Source: Halodesulfurarchaeum sp. HSR-GB (lineage in GTDB: Archaea > Halobacteriota > Halobacteria > Halobacteriales > Halobacteriaceae). From it: 64,000 nucleotides of DNA. This document shows positions 1-9,072 of the stretch, one piece after another. Within the stretch, counting starts at the first letter, position 1, and each line of letters begins with the position of its first letter. The notes beneath the pieces are model-generated. The model had not been told where the DNA came from, did not search any database, and worked only from the letters and a program-made list of their open reading frames with translations. The stretch is taken from the NCBI RefSeq assembly GCF_031432215.1, contig NZ_JAVKGN010000001.1, forward strand, positions 992,001 to 1,056,000, in the 5' to 3' direction. Made by a program: the position numbers and the translations under genes.

Positions 1-472
1 ACTCGGTCTCCGAGTCCCCCACGACCAGTTCCACACCCGCCTCCCGGACCGCTTCTTTGGCCGCGTCGGTCCACTGGTGGTGATCGTACCAGGTAACTGC
101 GCCGGCGTGCTCGGTGAGGCCCGCGAGCGCCTCGTTTATCTCCTCGGGATCGTCCGGGGCCAGGTCACAGATGAAGACCTCGCCACCCGCCTCGCCGAAC
201 TCGGCGGCCTGTTCGATCCCGTCGGCGAGTTCGTGGGGGCTCGCGGGGATGAACGCCGCTTCGCCGAGGACATCCCGCAGGATCGCCACACAGCCCAGGC
301 CGTCGGCGTCGGGATCGACGACAGCCAGCACCGACGCGCCGCTGACTCGGGACTCGATCTCCCGTTCTTTGACTTCGTCTTCGACCGTATCGGGGATGAA
401 AAACCCCTTGCCAGGTAACAGGGACTTCCGCTCGGGCGAGAGGTTCTGGTCGTCGATGACCCAATCTTGCAT
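1..472 (-). CDS. DHH family phosphoesterase, C-terminus missing (window edge)
   Basis: Partial gene: ATG at 472 reading left, still open at base 1, so only about 157 N-terminal residues are seen. The motifs DPDADGLG (about residues 47-54), DLAPDD and YDHHQW match the metal-binding blocks of the DHH/RecJ-like superfamily, which hydrolyses phosphodiester bonds in single-stranded nucleic acids or small nucleotides using Mn2+. The missing C-terminal half would normally carry a DHHA1 or similar substrate domain, so DNA exonuclease, nanoRNase and cyclic-dinucleotide activities cannot be told apart here. No start ambiguity is apparent. The next gene on the same strand (GNAT) ends 41 bases upstream. 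Confidence 0.85.
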   Translation of the reverse strand, partial: MQDWVIDDQNLSPERKSLLPGKGFFIPDTVEDEVKEREIESRVSGASVLAVVDPDADGLGCVAILRDVLGEAAFIPASPHELADGIEQAAEFGEAGGEVFICDLAPDDPEEINEALAGLTEHAGAVTWYDHHQWTDAAKEAVREAGVELVVGDSETE

Positions 473-513
473 ACTCGTGGGACGGCACCACGCGGTAAGA
501 ATGACCCGGTCCA

Positions 514-1047
514 CTAGGCGGGATCGCCCAGTCGGATGCTCATCTCCCGCTCGAAGTCCTCCGCGCCGGTGCCCTCGAACCCGACCTTCCGGTAGAGCCG
601 GATCGCCGGCTTGTTCCAGCGCTCGACGGTCAGCCAGACGTACTCGACCCCGTCGGCCGCGGCGTGACCCAGGAGGGCTTCGAGCAACGTGGTCCCGATG
701 CCAGCGCCCTGATAGTCCTGGTGAACGAAGATCGCCAACTCGTAGGCCCCGTTACCGTCCCCCACCAGGGTCGCGTGACCGACGATCCGGTCCTCGTGTC
801 TGGCGATCACGTTGTAGCAGTTCTCACAGAGGAGGTGATCAAGCCAGTCCCGGATCGCGCTTTCGCCGACCGGGGGGATGCCCTGGGCGCGCTCGGCGGG
901 ATCGAAGTCGGCGTACATCTCCAGGAGCGCCGCCCGGTCCCCCTGACAGACTTCGATCTCGATCGGCCGACCGTCCTCGTCCGTCCAGGTCTGGGGCGGA
1001 GTCGGGAACGGCCCGGCCGGCGCGTCTGGATAACGGCGGTCGGTCAT
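514..1047 (-). CDS. GNAT family N-acetyltransferase
   Basis: 177-residue protein of the GNAT fold. The acetyl-CoA binding motif A is seen as VHQDYQGAGIGTTLLEAL in the second half, followed by the typical RLYRKVGFEGTG motif B near the end. It begins MTDRRYPD; the ATG overlaps the stop of the upstream universal stress protein gene in an ATGA, so the two are almost certainly translated from one mRNA. Substrate unknown; GNAT enzymes acetylate amines of small molecules or proteins. A longer in-frame reading upstream exists but has no GNAT similarity and runs through the stress-protein gene, so the start at 1047 is preferred. Confidence 0.85.
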   Translation of the reverse strand: MTDRRYPDAPAGPFPTPPQTWTDEDGRPIEIEVCQGDRAALLEMYADFDPAERAQGIPPVGESAIRDWLDHLLCENCYNVIARHEDRIVGHATLVGDGNGAYELAIFVHQDYQGAGIGTTLLEALLGHAAADGVEYVWLTVERWNKPAIRLYRKVGFEGTGAEDFEREMSIRLGDPA

Positions 1048-1412
1048 CTGAGCAAGGTCACGCTCACGTGGGAGTTGAGGAGGACGAACTCGGCGATGGA
1101 CCCGATCCGGATCTTGCCCATCGGGCTCTGCTCGCCACCCCCCAGGACGATGCGATCGAAGTTCTCCGATTCGGCGAGTTCTACCAGTCGACTCCCCGGA
1201 TGCCCCTCGACCCGGCGCAGGTCGATCGCCGGCAACTCCTCGGTGATCGCCTCGCGAACGGACTGTTCGAACTCGTCGATCGGGCCCTCGTCGTCGGGAT
1301 GTTCGAGGACGGCAACGGTCAGTTCGTCGCCGACGTCGCGGGCTCGCTCGACGGTTCGATGGAGCGCTTCGAGGGAGTCCGACCCGGTGCTGATCCCGAA
1401 GAGGACTTTCAT
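1044..1412 (-). CDS. Universal stress protein (UspA family)
   Basis: 122 residues, a full-length single UspA domain. It starts MKVLFGISTGSDS and ends with the ATP-binding-type glycine loop (VLGGGEQSPMGKIRIGS) followed by SVTLLR, the usual last strand of the fold. Family members are small dimeric nucleotide-binding proteins linked to stress and growth arrest; a specific role cannot be read from the sequence. It is first gene of a two-gene unit with the downstream GNAT acetyltransferase (4-base ATGA overlap). An adenylate-binding sensor next to an acetyltransferase would fit regulated acetylation, but that is inference. An AT-rich run near 1435-1441 may be the promoter. Confidence 0.88.
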   Translation of the reverse strand: MKVLFGISTGSDSLEALHRTVERARDVGDELTVAVLEHPDDEGPIDEFEQSVREAITEELPAIDLRRVEGHPGSRLVELAESENFDRIVLGGGEQSPMGKIRIGSIAEFVLLNSHVSVTLLR

Positions 1413-1489
1413 AGCCGTTCATCGCCGCTCCGTCTAAAATATATGTCGCTCCCCGTCACCCTTTTGCGGACCCACTCATAACGGGCGGT

Positions 1490-2122
1490 ATGGACGAGGA
1501 TCCGGTGGCGTCTGCGCCGCCGAATCGCCGGGTCGCCGCCGGGCCGGACGCGATTCGATCGCTGCTCTCGGTCGATCCGGCGGAGACAGCAGCCGTTCCG
1601 GACGACGTCGCGAAGTACGAGCGCTTCAAGAAAGTCGACGGGGCGACCTACGAGCGGGTCAACGAGTTTCTGCGGGATCGTACCTACATCACGGCCCGCG
1701 AGTGGGCGATCGCCCGACTCTGTGCGGACTTCCGGACCGAGACCGGCGTCGAGATGACCAAGATCGGCGAGAACCTGCCCGAGCTGGTGCCGTTTATGAC
1801 CGACACCTACTCGCCCCAGGCGGTCAACCAGGCTCGATCGGCCTTCGAGGAGAAGGTCCGGATGGCCGGGGCAACCTTCCTCTACGGGGCGATGAGCGGT
1901 TTTTTCACCGCCGACGAACTCGACGAGGTGATGTACGAGGCCACCGAAGTCGCGAAGTTCCTCCTCGAAGTCGAGGGCGTTGATCTGGCCGTCGAGGAGG
2001 AGTTAGCCGGCGAGGAACGCATCTCGTCGGTGATGAGAGAGGTCCGGGAGGCGAGTGAGCAACTCCGCGAAGAGGAACACACTTGCCCGAATTGTGGCCA
2101 CTCCTTCGGCGGCGACGGCTAG
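1490..2122 (+). CDS. Conserved haloarchaeal protein, DUF5806-like
   Basis: 210 residues, acidic and soluble. The central block with FKKVDGATYERVNEF and the following helical segment (REWAIARLCADFR) is strongly conserved in haloarchaeal homologues that I recall as DUF5806; the number is from memory. The C-terminus carries one CPNCGH knuckle (only two cysteines), so zinc binding would need partners. Function unknown. It ends in the CTAG at 2119-2122, which also holds the stop of the convergent dihydroorotase gene. Confidence 0.75.
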   Translation: MDEDPVASAPPNRRVAAGPDAIRSLLSVDPAETAAVPDDVAKYERFKKVDGATYERVNEFLRDRTYITAREWAIARLCADFRTETGVEMTKIGENLPELVPFMTDTYSPQAVNQARSAFEEKVRMAGATFLYGAMSGFFTADELDEVMYEATEVAKFLLEVEGVDLAVEEELAGEERISSVMREVREASEQLREEEHTCPNCGHSFGGDG

Positions 2123-3405
2123 TCGGTCCGGACGTTCGCACCGACGGGCGCACCGAACTCTCCCGCTGGCCCTGCTGAATCCTCGGTCTCCCAGACGACC
2201 TGGCCCCGAACCATCGTGAGCTCCGGGAACACGGCGGATTTCCCCTCGAAGGGCGTCCAGTCGGTCTTTCCGTGGAGGTCCTTGCCCCGGATCTTCCGGG
2301 TCGCGTCGAAATCAACCAGCACGAGGTCGGCGTCGGCCCCCGCCTCGATTCGTCCTTTCGCGGACAGGTCGAAGATCCGGGCCGGGTTGCGAGCGGTGAG
2401 GTCCCGGACCCGCTTGGGATCCAGGCGATCGGCGGCGACTTCTCCCAGCAGGAGCGGCAGGGCCGTCTCGACGCCCGGGACGCCACTCGGGGCCGACCAG
2501 ATGTCCGTGTCCTTCTGGGCGCGAGTGTGGGGGGCGTGATCGGTCGCGATCACGTCGACGGTTCCGTCCGTGACCCGCTCGAACACGTCTCGGCGAGTGG
2601 ATTCCGCCCGGAGCGGCGGGTTCATCCGCCCGAACGTGCCTAATTCGGGGAGGTCGTCCCGCGAGAGGAACAGGTGATGGGGTGTGACTTCCGTGGTCAG
2701 GCCGGCCTCGGCGGCCCGATCGATCCCCGCGGCCGTGCTGGTGTGGGCGATGTGCACCGGCCCGCCGATCTCGTCGGCCAGTTCTGCGGCCACGTCGATC
2801 GCCGCGATTTCGGCTTCCGGGGGGCGATAGTCGCTCCAGGCTGCCGCGTCTGTTCGCTCACGAACGCTCTCGTCGAACTTCGTGGCGTCCTCGGCGTGGA
2901 CGGTGACGGTTGTCTCGGCCTCCCGGGCCCGCTTTAGTGCGTCCTCGAAGCGCGATCGATCGATCCCCATGTCCCCGGTCGAGTCGGCCAGAAAGACCTC
3001 GCCGAGGGCAAAGAGCGGGCGATCGAACAGCGTCTCGGGGTCCCAGGACGGCGTCACCCCGCCGTTGATCCCCCAGTCGATCAGCGAGGCCGCGGCCAGC
3101 TCCGCTTTCCGGTCGAAACTCGGGCCGTCGACGGTCGGCGGGTCCGTGTTCGGCTGGTCGACGGCGGTCGTCACGCCCCCGACTGCGGCCGCTTTACTGC
3201 CGGTCGTCCAGGTCTCCTTCTCGGGGAAGCCCGGCTCCCGGAAGTGCACGTGAACGTCGATCATGCCCGGGAACAGCCACTTCTCGCTCGCGTCGATTAC
3301 CGTCTCGCCGTCCAAGTCGGTGCCCACCGCTTCGATCGTCTCCCCGTCGATGGCGACGTCCCGCTCCCGTCCGTCGGGCAAGGTCGCGTTGCGGAATACC
3401 TGCAT
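2119..3405 (-). CDS. pyrC: Dihydroorotase
   Basis: 428 residues, the usual size for the class I enzyme. It catalyses the reversible cyclisation of N-carbamoyl-L-aspartate to dihydroorotate, the third step of de novo pyrimidine synthesis, in the cytoplasm. Visible metal-site motifs: DVHVHFREPG near residue 50, VHAED, IAHTSTA and ATDHAPHT; the family binds two Zn2+, normally bridged by a carboxylated lysine. The start MQVFRNATLPDG is a typical N-terminus. No other pyrimidine gene lies in the window, so it appears to be transcribed alone, facing the DUF5806-like gene with which it shares 4 bases at the stop. Confidence 0.95.
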   Translation of the reverse strand: MQVFRNATLPDGRERDVAIDGETIEAVGTDLDGETVIDASEKWLFPGMIDVHVHFREPGFPEKETWTTGSKAAAVGGVTTAVDQPNTDPPTVDGPSFDRKAELAAASLIDWGINGGVTPSWDPETLFDRPLFALGEVFLADSTGDMGIDRSRFEDALKRAREAETTVTVHAEDATKFDESVRERTDAAAWSDYRPPEAEIAAIDVAAELADEIGGPVHIAHTSTAAGIDRAAEAGLTTEVTPHHLFLSRDDLPELGTFGRMNPPLRAESTRRDVFERVTDGTVDVIATDHAPHTRAQKDTDIWSAPSGVPGVETALPLLLGEVAADRLDPKRVRDLTARNPARIFDLSAKGRIEAGADADLVLVDFDATRKIRGKDLHGKTDWTPFEGKSAVFPELTMVRGQVVWETEDSAGPAGEFGAPVGANVRTD

Positions 3406-3497
3406 ACCAGTGGCTCTCTCGGAACGGGCCTAAAGCTGCCGGGATCCCAGGTGGCCGCGACCGAAGGGGTGAATTTTGCGGCCCACAAAGTCGAGCC

Positions 3498-4319
3498 ATG
3501 GTCACGCTGGGGGCCGCCGCCCTGGAGCCGTTTCCGCGCGTCGCTCGCTACAACTCCCCGTACCGGGCCCATCGCGGGGGCCGGGCCATCGACCTCTATC
3601 CGGGGACAGCGGTGGCCCCGAGCCCGGTCGCCGGGACGGTCACGATGAACAGGCAGGCCGGGGCGCCCAGCCGGCCCTACGCCGCCGAACACGACTACCT
3701 GCTCGTGATCGACACCGGCTCGGAACTCGCCCGGATCCTCCACGTCGATCCCGACGTCGAGGCAGGCGAGACTGTCGAGATCGGGGATCCCCTGGGAAAT
3801 CTCGTCCGATCCGGGTACTTCGCCCCCTGGGTCGACAACCACGTCCACCTCGGTTTCCGCGAGTACGGCACTGATCCCGTCCGCGCAAGCGGGTCGCTCC
3901 CGGTCGAACTCGGGGTCCCGGTCGATGGCGTGGGCTGGGACGGCACCGGAACGATCGGGGAGGCCGGGGAGACCTACGCCGTCCTCGATTCGCCAGCCCA
4001 TCCCGCTCCGGGCGAAGGGTTCGTGGGGCTCGCAGATGACACCGGCCAGTACGTCCTCGACGGCGGCCTGCCCCACTACGAGACCGGCGGCGTCCACCCT
4101 ATCCCTGGCCGCCAAGGAGACGGTCCAGCCTCCCTGCTCGGGACCGAACTCACTCCAGGGACTGGCACCGTCGAGTGGCCCGACCTGACGGTCCGGGTGA
4201 ACGGCCAGCCGATCACCGGCCTCTCCTTGCTCCTCGGTCGTGACCGGTTCGGTGCCAAACTCATCTGCCCGGACCTGGCCTGTTCGGTCGGCGAGTCGGT
4301 CACCGTCACCGTCGACTGA
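3498..4319 (+). CDS. M23-like (lysostaphin/biotin-lipoyl fold) protein
   Basis: 273 residues with no signal peptide visible. The N-terminal half looks like an M23 metallopeptidase fold: an H-x6-D pair in HRGGRAIDLYPG, a barrel segment with GDPLGNLVRSG, and the HVH pair in NHVHLGF, which resemble the zinc ligands HxxxD and HxH of M23. Spacing in the first motif is looser than the classical one, so activity is not certain. Haloarchaea lack peptidoglycan, so the substrate would differ from bacterial M23 enzymes. The C-terminal third (from about residue 160) is unassigned. Confidence 0.6.
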   Translation: MVTLGAAALEPFPRVARYNSPYRAHRGGRAIDLYPGTAVAPSPVAGTVTMNRQAGAPSRPYAAEHDYLLVIDTGSELARILHVDPDVEAGETVEIGDPLGNLVRSGYFAPWVDNHVHLGFREYGTDPVRASGSLPVELGVPVDGVGWDGTGTIGEAGETYAVLDSPAHPAPGEGFVGLADDTGQYVLDGGLPHYETGGVHPIPGRQGDGPASLLGTELTPGTGTVEWPDLTVRVNGQPITGLSLLLGRDRFGAKLICPDLACSVGESVTVTVD

Positions 4320-4367
4320 ACCGCCGCGGGCGGCAGCATTTTACCCCTGGCTCACCGACCGGCAGCC

Positions 4368-5840
4368 ATGCGTCGTCGACTCGGGGCGCTCGCGCTGGCC
4401 GTGCTGCTCGTCACGGCTGGCTGTGTCGGGGCCCCGACACCGCAGGGATTCGAACCCGGTGGCGAGGACCCGACCGCCACCGGACTCGATCCGACCCCGA
4501 CCTCGAATCCGCCGCCGGATCCGGAGACCGACCGGCTTGGGTGGGAGGACGGCTACTGGCACAACGAGACCCTGGATGTCGATCCGAGCGACGGGCTCAA
4601 CCGCTCGGAACTCGACGCCGTGGTCGCCCGGGGCATGGCCCGTGTCGAGGCGATCCGTGGCCTGGAGTTCGAAAAGCCGGTGCCGGTCGAGATCATCGAC
4701 CGGGCGACCTTCCGCAATCGGAGTCTCTCCGATCGAAACCACTCCACGGCCCAGCGGCTCCACCAGAACGTCAAGTTCGAGGCCACCTTCTTCCTGGGGG
4801 AGGACGAGAGCGCGATCCAGCAGCGCTCCGCGAACACCGCCTCGGCCGTGCTGGGCTACTACGCCCCGGGAAATCACAGTATCACCATCGTCTCGGACGG
4901 CGGGCCGCCGCTCCAGATGAACGAGGTCACGCTGGCCCAGGAACTCTTCCACGCGGTCCAGGAGTCGACCTTCGAGGTCTCAAAGCTCTCCGGTGACACT
5001 GAGGAGCGCCACAACGCGAAGTTGGGGATCATCGAAGGGGACGGCAACTACGTCGATTACCTTTATGAAAAACGCTACAGCGAGGACCTGATCATGCCCG
5101 ACGGGAGCGGCGGCGGAGGCGGTGGTTCGAGCACGCACATGGGCATGCTCGCCCTGCGACTTCAGCCCTACAGCGACGGGCCAGTCTTCGTCGAGTCGAT
5201 TCGCCAGCAATCCGGCTGGGCCGGCGTGAACGCGGTCTACGACCGCCCGCCGGAGAGCACCGAGCAGACGATCCACCCTGAACGGTATCCGGATAACAAA
5301 CCCCAGCATGTTACCGTGCAGGATCGATCCGGACCGGACTGGTCCGTACCCGACCAGGGCGAGGGCGCGATCGACTACGCCCAGTTCGGCGAGGGAGGCC
5401 TCTATGTCATGCTCTGGTATCCAAGCCACGTCGAGACCACCGAACGGAACGAGGTGACCGACGTGGTGATCCCCTATCGCCATTTCTTCCGCACCGAGGA
5501 CTCACTCGACATGTACAACTACTCCCACCCGGCGACGACTGGCTGGGCGGGCGAGCGGCTGGTCCCCTACGTGCAAAACGATTCGGCGGTCACCAACGAG
5601 ACGGGCTACGTCTGGAAGATCGCCTGGGAATCGAGAACCGACGCCCGCGAGTTCCAGGCCGCTTACGAGGAGTTACTTGACTATCACGGTGCGGGGGCCG
5701 TCGAGGGTCGATCCGACACGTACCGGATCGACGAGGGGAAATTTGCCGATGCCTTCCGGGTCACTCGATCAGGAACCACCGTGACTATCGTGAACGCACC
5801 CACGGTCGAAGAACTGGACGCGGTGCACGCGAGTGGTTAG
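4368..5840 (+). CDS. Predicted surface lipoprotein, Hvo_1808-like
   Basis: 490 residues. The N-terminus MRRRLGALALAV...LVTAGC is a lipoprotein signal with lipobox VTAGC (Cys19), followed by a Pro/Thr/Asp-rich linker to about residue 55, as in cell-surface anchored haloarchaeal proteins. The mature part starts DRLGWEDGYWHNETLDVD and matches what I remember as the Hvo_1808 family of surface proteins of unknown function. A glycine run (residues about 248-253) is a low-complexity loop. The stop overlaps by 4 bases (TTAG) with that of the convergent Tat lipoprotein, so the two lipoprotein genes face each other. Confidence 0.75.
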   Translation: MRRRLGALALAVLLVTAGCVGAPTPQGFEPGGEDPTATGLDPTPTSNPPPDPETDRLGWEDGYWHNETLDVDPSDGLNRSELDAVVARGMARVEAIRGLEFEKPVPVEIIDRATFRNRSLSDRNHSTAQRLHQNVKFEATFFLGEDESAIQQRSANTASAVLGYYAPGNHSITIVSDGGPPLQMNEVTLAQELFHAVQESTFEVSKLSGDTEERHNAKLGIIEGDGNYVDYLYEKRYSEDLIMPDGSGGGGGGSSTHMGMLALRLQPYSDGPVFVESIRQQSGWAGVNAVYDRPPESTEQTIHPERYPDNKPQHVTVQDRSGPDWSVPDQGEGAIDYAQFGEGGLYVMLWYPSHVETTERNEVTDVVIPYRHFFRTEDSLDMYNYSHPATTGWAGERLVPYVQNDSAVTNETGYVWKIAWESRTDAREFQAAYEELLDYHGAGAVEGRSDTYRIDEGKFADAFRVTRSGTTVTIVNAPTVEELDAVHASG

Positions 5841-6511
5841 CCGGAGAAGTCCTGACACTCCATATCAGGGGCGGTAATGGGCTCGACGTCCCCCCAGGAG
5901 TGAAAGTCCAGGCGGCCCCAGTCGGACTCGACCCGGCGCAGGTAGCCAGTCGCCTGGCTCACGTAGATCGTCAGGGTGCCCTCCACGTCCTCGCCGGTCA
6001 CTTCGAAGACGTAGACGGTCTCGCCGTCGATAGTCGTGGTGCCCTTCGCGGTGAGATCGGCGTCGGGCTTCTCGGCGTAGGTGTCCGCCTCTGTGTCGAC
6101 ATCCGATTCCTCGGGTTCCACGCTCGCGCCGGGATTCTTGATGCAGGTCTCCCCGTTGATCACGACGTAGTCGGTCCCGTCGACGTGATAGACCTCGTAA
6201 ACGTCACCAGTCGACGTGTCTTCGATTCGCTGGTAGTAGTCATCCCCTTCGAACCTGGCTGTTGCCGAGCCGGTGAGTCCACGCTCCGGGTCGTCGTACT
6301 GGATGTCGACCGCGTAGTCCGCTTCGAGTTTATAGACGTTCCCGAACTGGACGGCGTCGGTTTCGTCCCCGTCTGATTCGTCCAACTCGTCGGTGGTCGT
6401 CGTTTCGGGGGTGGTGGTCGTCCCGTCGCTGGGCTCCTGGTTGTCGCTACAGCCAGCGAGTAGGCTGAGGCCCACTGCCACACTGGAGGCGATGAAACGG
6501 CGTCGTTGCAT
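5837..6511 (-). CDS. Tat-exported lipoprotein of unknown function
   Basis: 224 residues. The N-terminus MQRRRFIASSVAVGLSLLAGC carries a twin-arginine signal and a lipobox LAGC (Cys21), the common haloarchaeal route of exporting a folded, lipid-anchored protein. After a Thr/Glu/Asp-rich linker to about residue 55 comes a beta-rich domain (YKLEADYAVDIQYD... through GTTTIDGETVYVFEVTG) with two cysteines (CIKN and MECQDF), reminiscent of LolA/outer-membrane lipoprotein-sorting-like folds, but this is shape only. Facing neighbour is the Hvo_1808-like lipoprotein. Upstream of the ATG an AT-rich stretch (6512-6550) likely holds the promoter. Confidence 0.75.
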   Translation of the reverse strand: MQRRRFIASSVAVGLSLLAGCSDNQEPSDGTTTTPETTTTDELDESDGDETDAVQFGNVYKLEADYAVDIQYDDPERGLTGSATARFEGDDYYQRIEDTSTGDVYEVYHVDGTDYVVINGETCIKNPGASVEPEESDVDTEADTYAEKPDADLTAKGTTTIDGETVYVFEVTGEDVEGTLTIYVSQATGYLRRVESDWGRLDFHSWGDVEPITAPDMECQDFSG

Positions 6512-6574
6512 ACATTATGTTAGGTTCTTCATTATAATAGTTCTATATGATCGCCAAAGTACATGTACGCCAGC

Positions 6575-7804
6575 TCAGGAGCGGGGCATCAAAACTGTGA
6601 GCGCCACGACCAGCACCATCAGGCCGGCAAGCAGGAGATAGCCCTCGTCGAAGTAGCCCCGATCGGCGACGACGCCGAAGAGTACTGGGCCGGCCGACCC
6701 TAGCGTGGCGGCCGTGGTTCGCACCACGCCCAGGCCGGTGCCGCGGATGCGCTCGGGAATCGTATCCGCGAGATACGACTGGGTAATCGCGCCTGATCCG
6801 AGCATGGTGCTGATGACTGCCGTCAGGCCGACGAGCGTCCAGAGCCCCTCGACAGCCGGGAGCACCGCGAGGCCGAAGACCGGACCGATCAGGACCGCCA
6901 GAAGCGACGCGCGCATCCCGTATCGGTCGTAAGCGGCCCCTGCGACCGGTTTGACCAAAACCCCGACGCCGAAGAACAGGGCGAACACGGTCCCGGCCAC
7001 CCCCGGCGAGAGGTCTTTCACGTTGACCAGGTAGGTCGGATAGAAGGCGGTGAAGGACTGCCAGACCAGCAGGTAGACGAAGAGCACGACGGTGGTGAGA
7101 AACATCGTCCGGGTTCGCAACTCTTCGATCACCGCCCGGGCACGCTCCAGTGAGATGGCACGCTCGCCGGCTTCCGTCCCGGCCGAGGGATCGCTGTCCG
7201 GAACGACCGCCCACACCAGCCCCGCGAGCAGGAGGAAGAGTGGCACGAGTATACCGAACCCCATCTGCCAGGCGATGGCCCCGGCGATGAAGCCGGCTGC
7301 GGGCGGGAGGACCGTCTGGCCGATGTCCCCCGTCGCCATCGTCACCCCGAGGGCACTCCCGATATTGTCGGGGTAGATGTCAGAGAGGACAGTGATGCGC
7401 GCGATCGGGTACAGCGACAGTCCGACGCCGACCAGGCCGGTTCCCACGAAGACCGCGATGGGACTGCCGACCAGGGCCACGATCGAGAGGGCCCCCGCCA
7501 CGACCGCCAGCCCCGCGGTCATGACATAGCGCTCGTTGAACCGGTCGGCCAGGATCCCGCCGGGGAGCTGGCCGAGCGCGGAGCCCAGCCAGATGATCGT
7601 GACGAGTAGCCCGGCGACAGAAAGCGAGAGGTCGAAGCTCTGGCGGATGTAGGGAAGCAGGACGGGATAGCTCATCCGCGTCCCGACGAGGAGGCCCCAG
7701 CCCGTCGCCACGGTGGCGAGGATCCGGCCCCGGCCCTCGCCTCGCAGGGCGGCGATCGAACGAGCGATAGACTGGAGTGGGTTCATCGACGGTGGACAGT
7801 TCAC
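6575..7804 (-). CDS. Major facilitator superfamily transporter
   Basis: 409 residues with about 12 hydrophobic segments, the normal MFS arrangement of two six-helix bundles split by a charged loop (PDSDPSAGTEAGERAISLERARA around residue 205-225). The loop between helices 2 and 3 carries GGILADRFNERYVM, a form of the MFS G-x3-D-R-x-G/R-R motif. Substrate unknown. The start at 7804 (MNCPPSMNPLQS) or the internal Met six codons on (7786, MNPLQSIARS) are both possible; the latter is closer to other MFS N-termini. It is divergent from nicotinate phosphoribosyltransferase. Confidence 0.88.
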   Translation of the reverse strand: MNCPPSMNPLQSIARSIAALRGEGRGRILATVATGWGLLVGTRMSYPVLLPYIRQSFDLSLSVAGLLVTIIWLGSALGQLPGGILADRFNERYVMTAGLAVVAGALSIVALVGSPIAVFVGTGLVGVGLSLYPIARITVLSDIYPDNIGSALGVTMATGDIGQTVLPPAAGFIAGAIAWQMGFGILVPLFLLLAGLVWAVVPDSDPSAGTEAGERAISLERARAVIEELRTRTMFLTTVVLFVYLLVWQSFTAFYPTYLVNVKDLSPGVAGTVFALFFGVGVLVKPVAGAAYDRYGMRASLLAVLIGPVFGLAVLPAVEGLWTLVGLTAVISTMLGSGAITQSYLADTIPERIRGTGLGVVRTTAATLGSAGPVLFGVVADRGYFDEGYLLLAGLMVLVVALTVLMPRS

Positions 7805-7911
7805 ACTGGGTTAGAGAAGACCGTTTCGTCCTCGGGGCGACCGGAGAGCGGTAGGGTTTTTCGCCCGGGCCGTGGTAGACCGATTATGCACACAGTTCGG
7901 AGGGTCACACG

Positions 7912-9072
7912 GTGACCGCCTTCGACATCATCCCGCCGGAAACGATCGCGTCGGGGAAGGCGACGGACGCCTACTTCGACCGCACGGTCGAGACACTCGA
8001 AGCGACCGACACGAATCCCCACGTCGTCGCGGAGGTGACGGCCGATCAGTTCTCCGACGGGGAGTTCGAACTCCTCGCCGGCGTCAAAGACGCCGTCGAA
8101 CTCCTCTCGGGGCTGCCGATCGACGTGTGGACACTCCCCGAAGGGACGCTGTTCGACGGCGGACCGGTCATGCGAATCGAGGGGAACTACCTCGATTTCG
8201 CCCGCTACGAGACCTCGCTTTTGGGCTTTCTCTCACACGCCAGCGGAATCGCGACGAACGCGATGCGGGCGAGACAAGCGGCCCCGGAGACCACGGTCCT
8301 GAGCTTCGGGGCTCGACACGTCCACCCCTCGATCGCCGCCGTCGTCGAGCGCTCGGCGCTCATCGGTGGCCTGGACGGCTTCTCCCACGTGGCTGCAGGC
8401 GAGGTGCTCGGCCGCGAGGCCGGCGGAACGATGCCACACGCGCTGCTGATCTGTTTCGGTCGGGGCAACCAGGAGGCGGCCTGGCGAGCCTACGACGAGA
8501 CGATGCCTGCGGCGGCCCCGCGGGTCGCGCTCTGTGACACCTATTCGGACGAGGTTGATGAGGTCCTCCGGGCCGCCGCGGAACTGGGCGAGGACCTCGA
8601 CAGCGTGCGACTCGATACGACCTCCTCGCGACGGGGCGACTTCGAGCAGATCGTCCGCGAGGTCCGCTGGGAACTAACAGCCCGAGACCTGGACGACATC
8701 GACATCTTCGTCAGCGGCGGGTTGGGGCCGGCAGATCTTGAGCGGCTCCGCGAGCACGTCGACGGCTTCGGCGTGGGCGGGTTCGTGAGCAACGCCGACC
8801 CCGTTGACTTCGCACTCGACATCGTCGAGGTCGAGGGCGAACCGGCGGCCAAGCGCGGGAAACTCTCCGGCACCAAGCAGGTCTATCGGACCCCCGACGG
8901 GGGCCATCACGTCGCGCTCGTCGACCGGGTGGGTCCCTCCGGCGGGACGCCACTCCTGGAACCGGTGATCGAGGACGGAACGGTCACCCGCGAGTTCGAT
9001 CTGGACGCCACGATCGACCGGGCCGCCCGGGACATCGAGCGGGTCGATCCGGTCAGCGATCCTGACGCGTGA
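7912..9072 (+). CDS. pncB: Nicotinate phosphoribosyltransferase
   Basis: 386 residues. Converts nicotinate plus PRPP to nicotinate mononucleotide with ATP hydrolysis, in NAD salvage. Features: SHASGIATNAMRARQAAP followed by LSFGARHVHPS (the substrate-binding segment of archaeal NAPRTases), DTYSDEVDEV, RLDTTSSRRGDF and VSGGLGPADLERL with the phosphate-binding glycines. The start codon is GTG at 7912 with a GGAGG-like Shine-Dalgarno at about 7899-7903, so this mRNA has a leader, unlike many neighbours. It converges on wtpC, overlapping its end by 20 bases. Confidence 0.92.
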   Translation: MTAFDIIPPETIASGKATDAYFDRTVETLEATDTNPHVVAEVTADQFSDGEFELLAGVKDAVELLSGLPIDVWTLPEGTLFDGGPVMRIEGNYLDFARYETSLLGFLSHASGIATNAMRARQAAPETTVLSFGARHVHPSIAAVVERSALIGGLDGFSHVAAGEVLGREAGGTMPHALLICFGRGNQEAAWRAYDETMPAAAPRVALCDTYSDEVDEVLRAAAELGEDLDSVRLDTTSSRRGDFEQIVREVRWELTARDLDDIDIFVSGGLGPADLERLREHVDGFGVGGFVSNADPVDFALDIVEVEGEPAAKRGKLSGTKQVYRTPDGGHHVALVDRVGPSGGTPLLEPVIEDGTVTREFDLDATIDRAARDIERVDPVSDPDA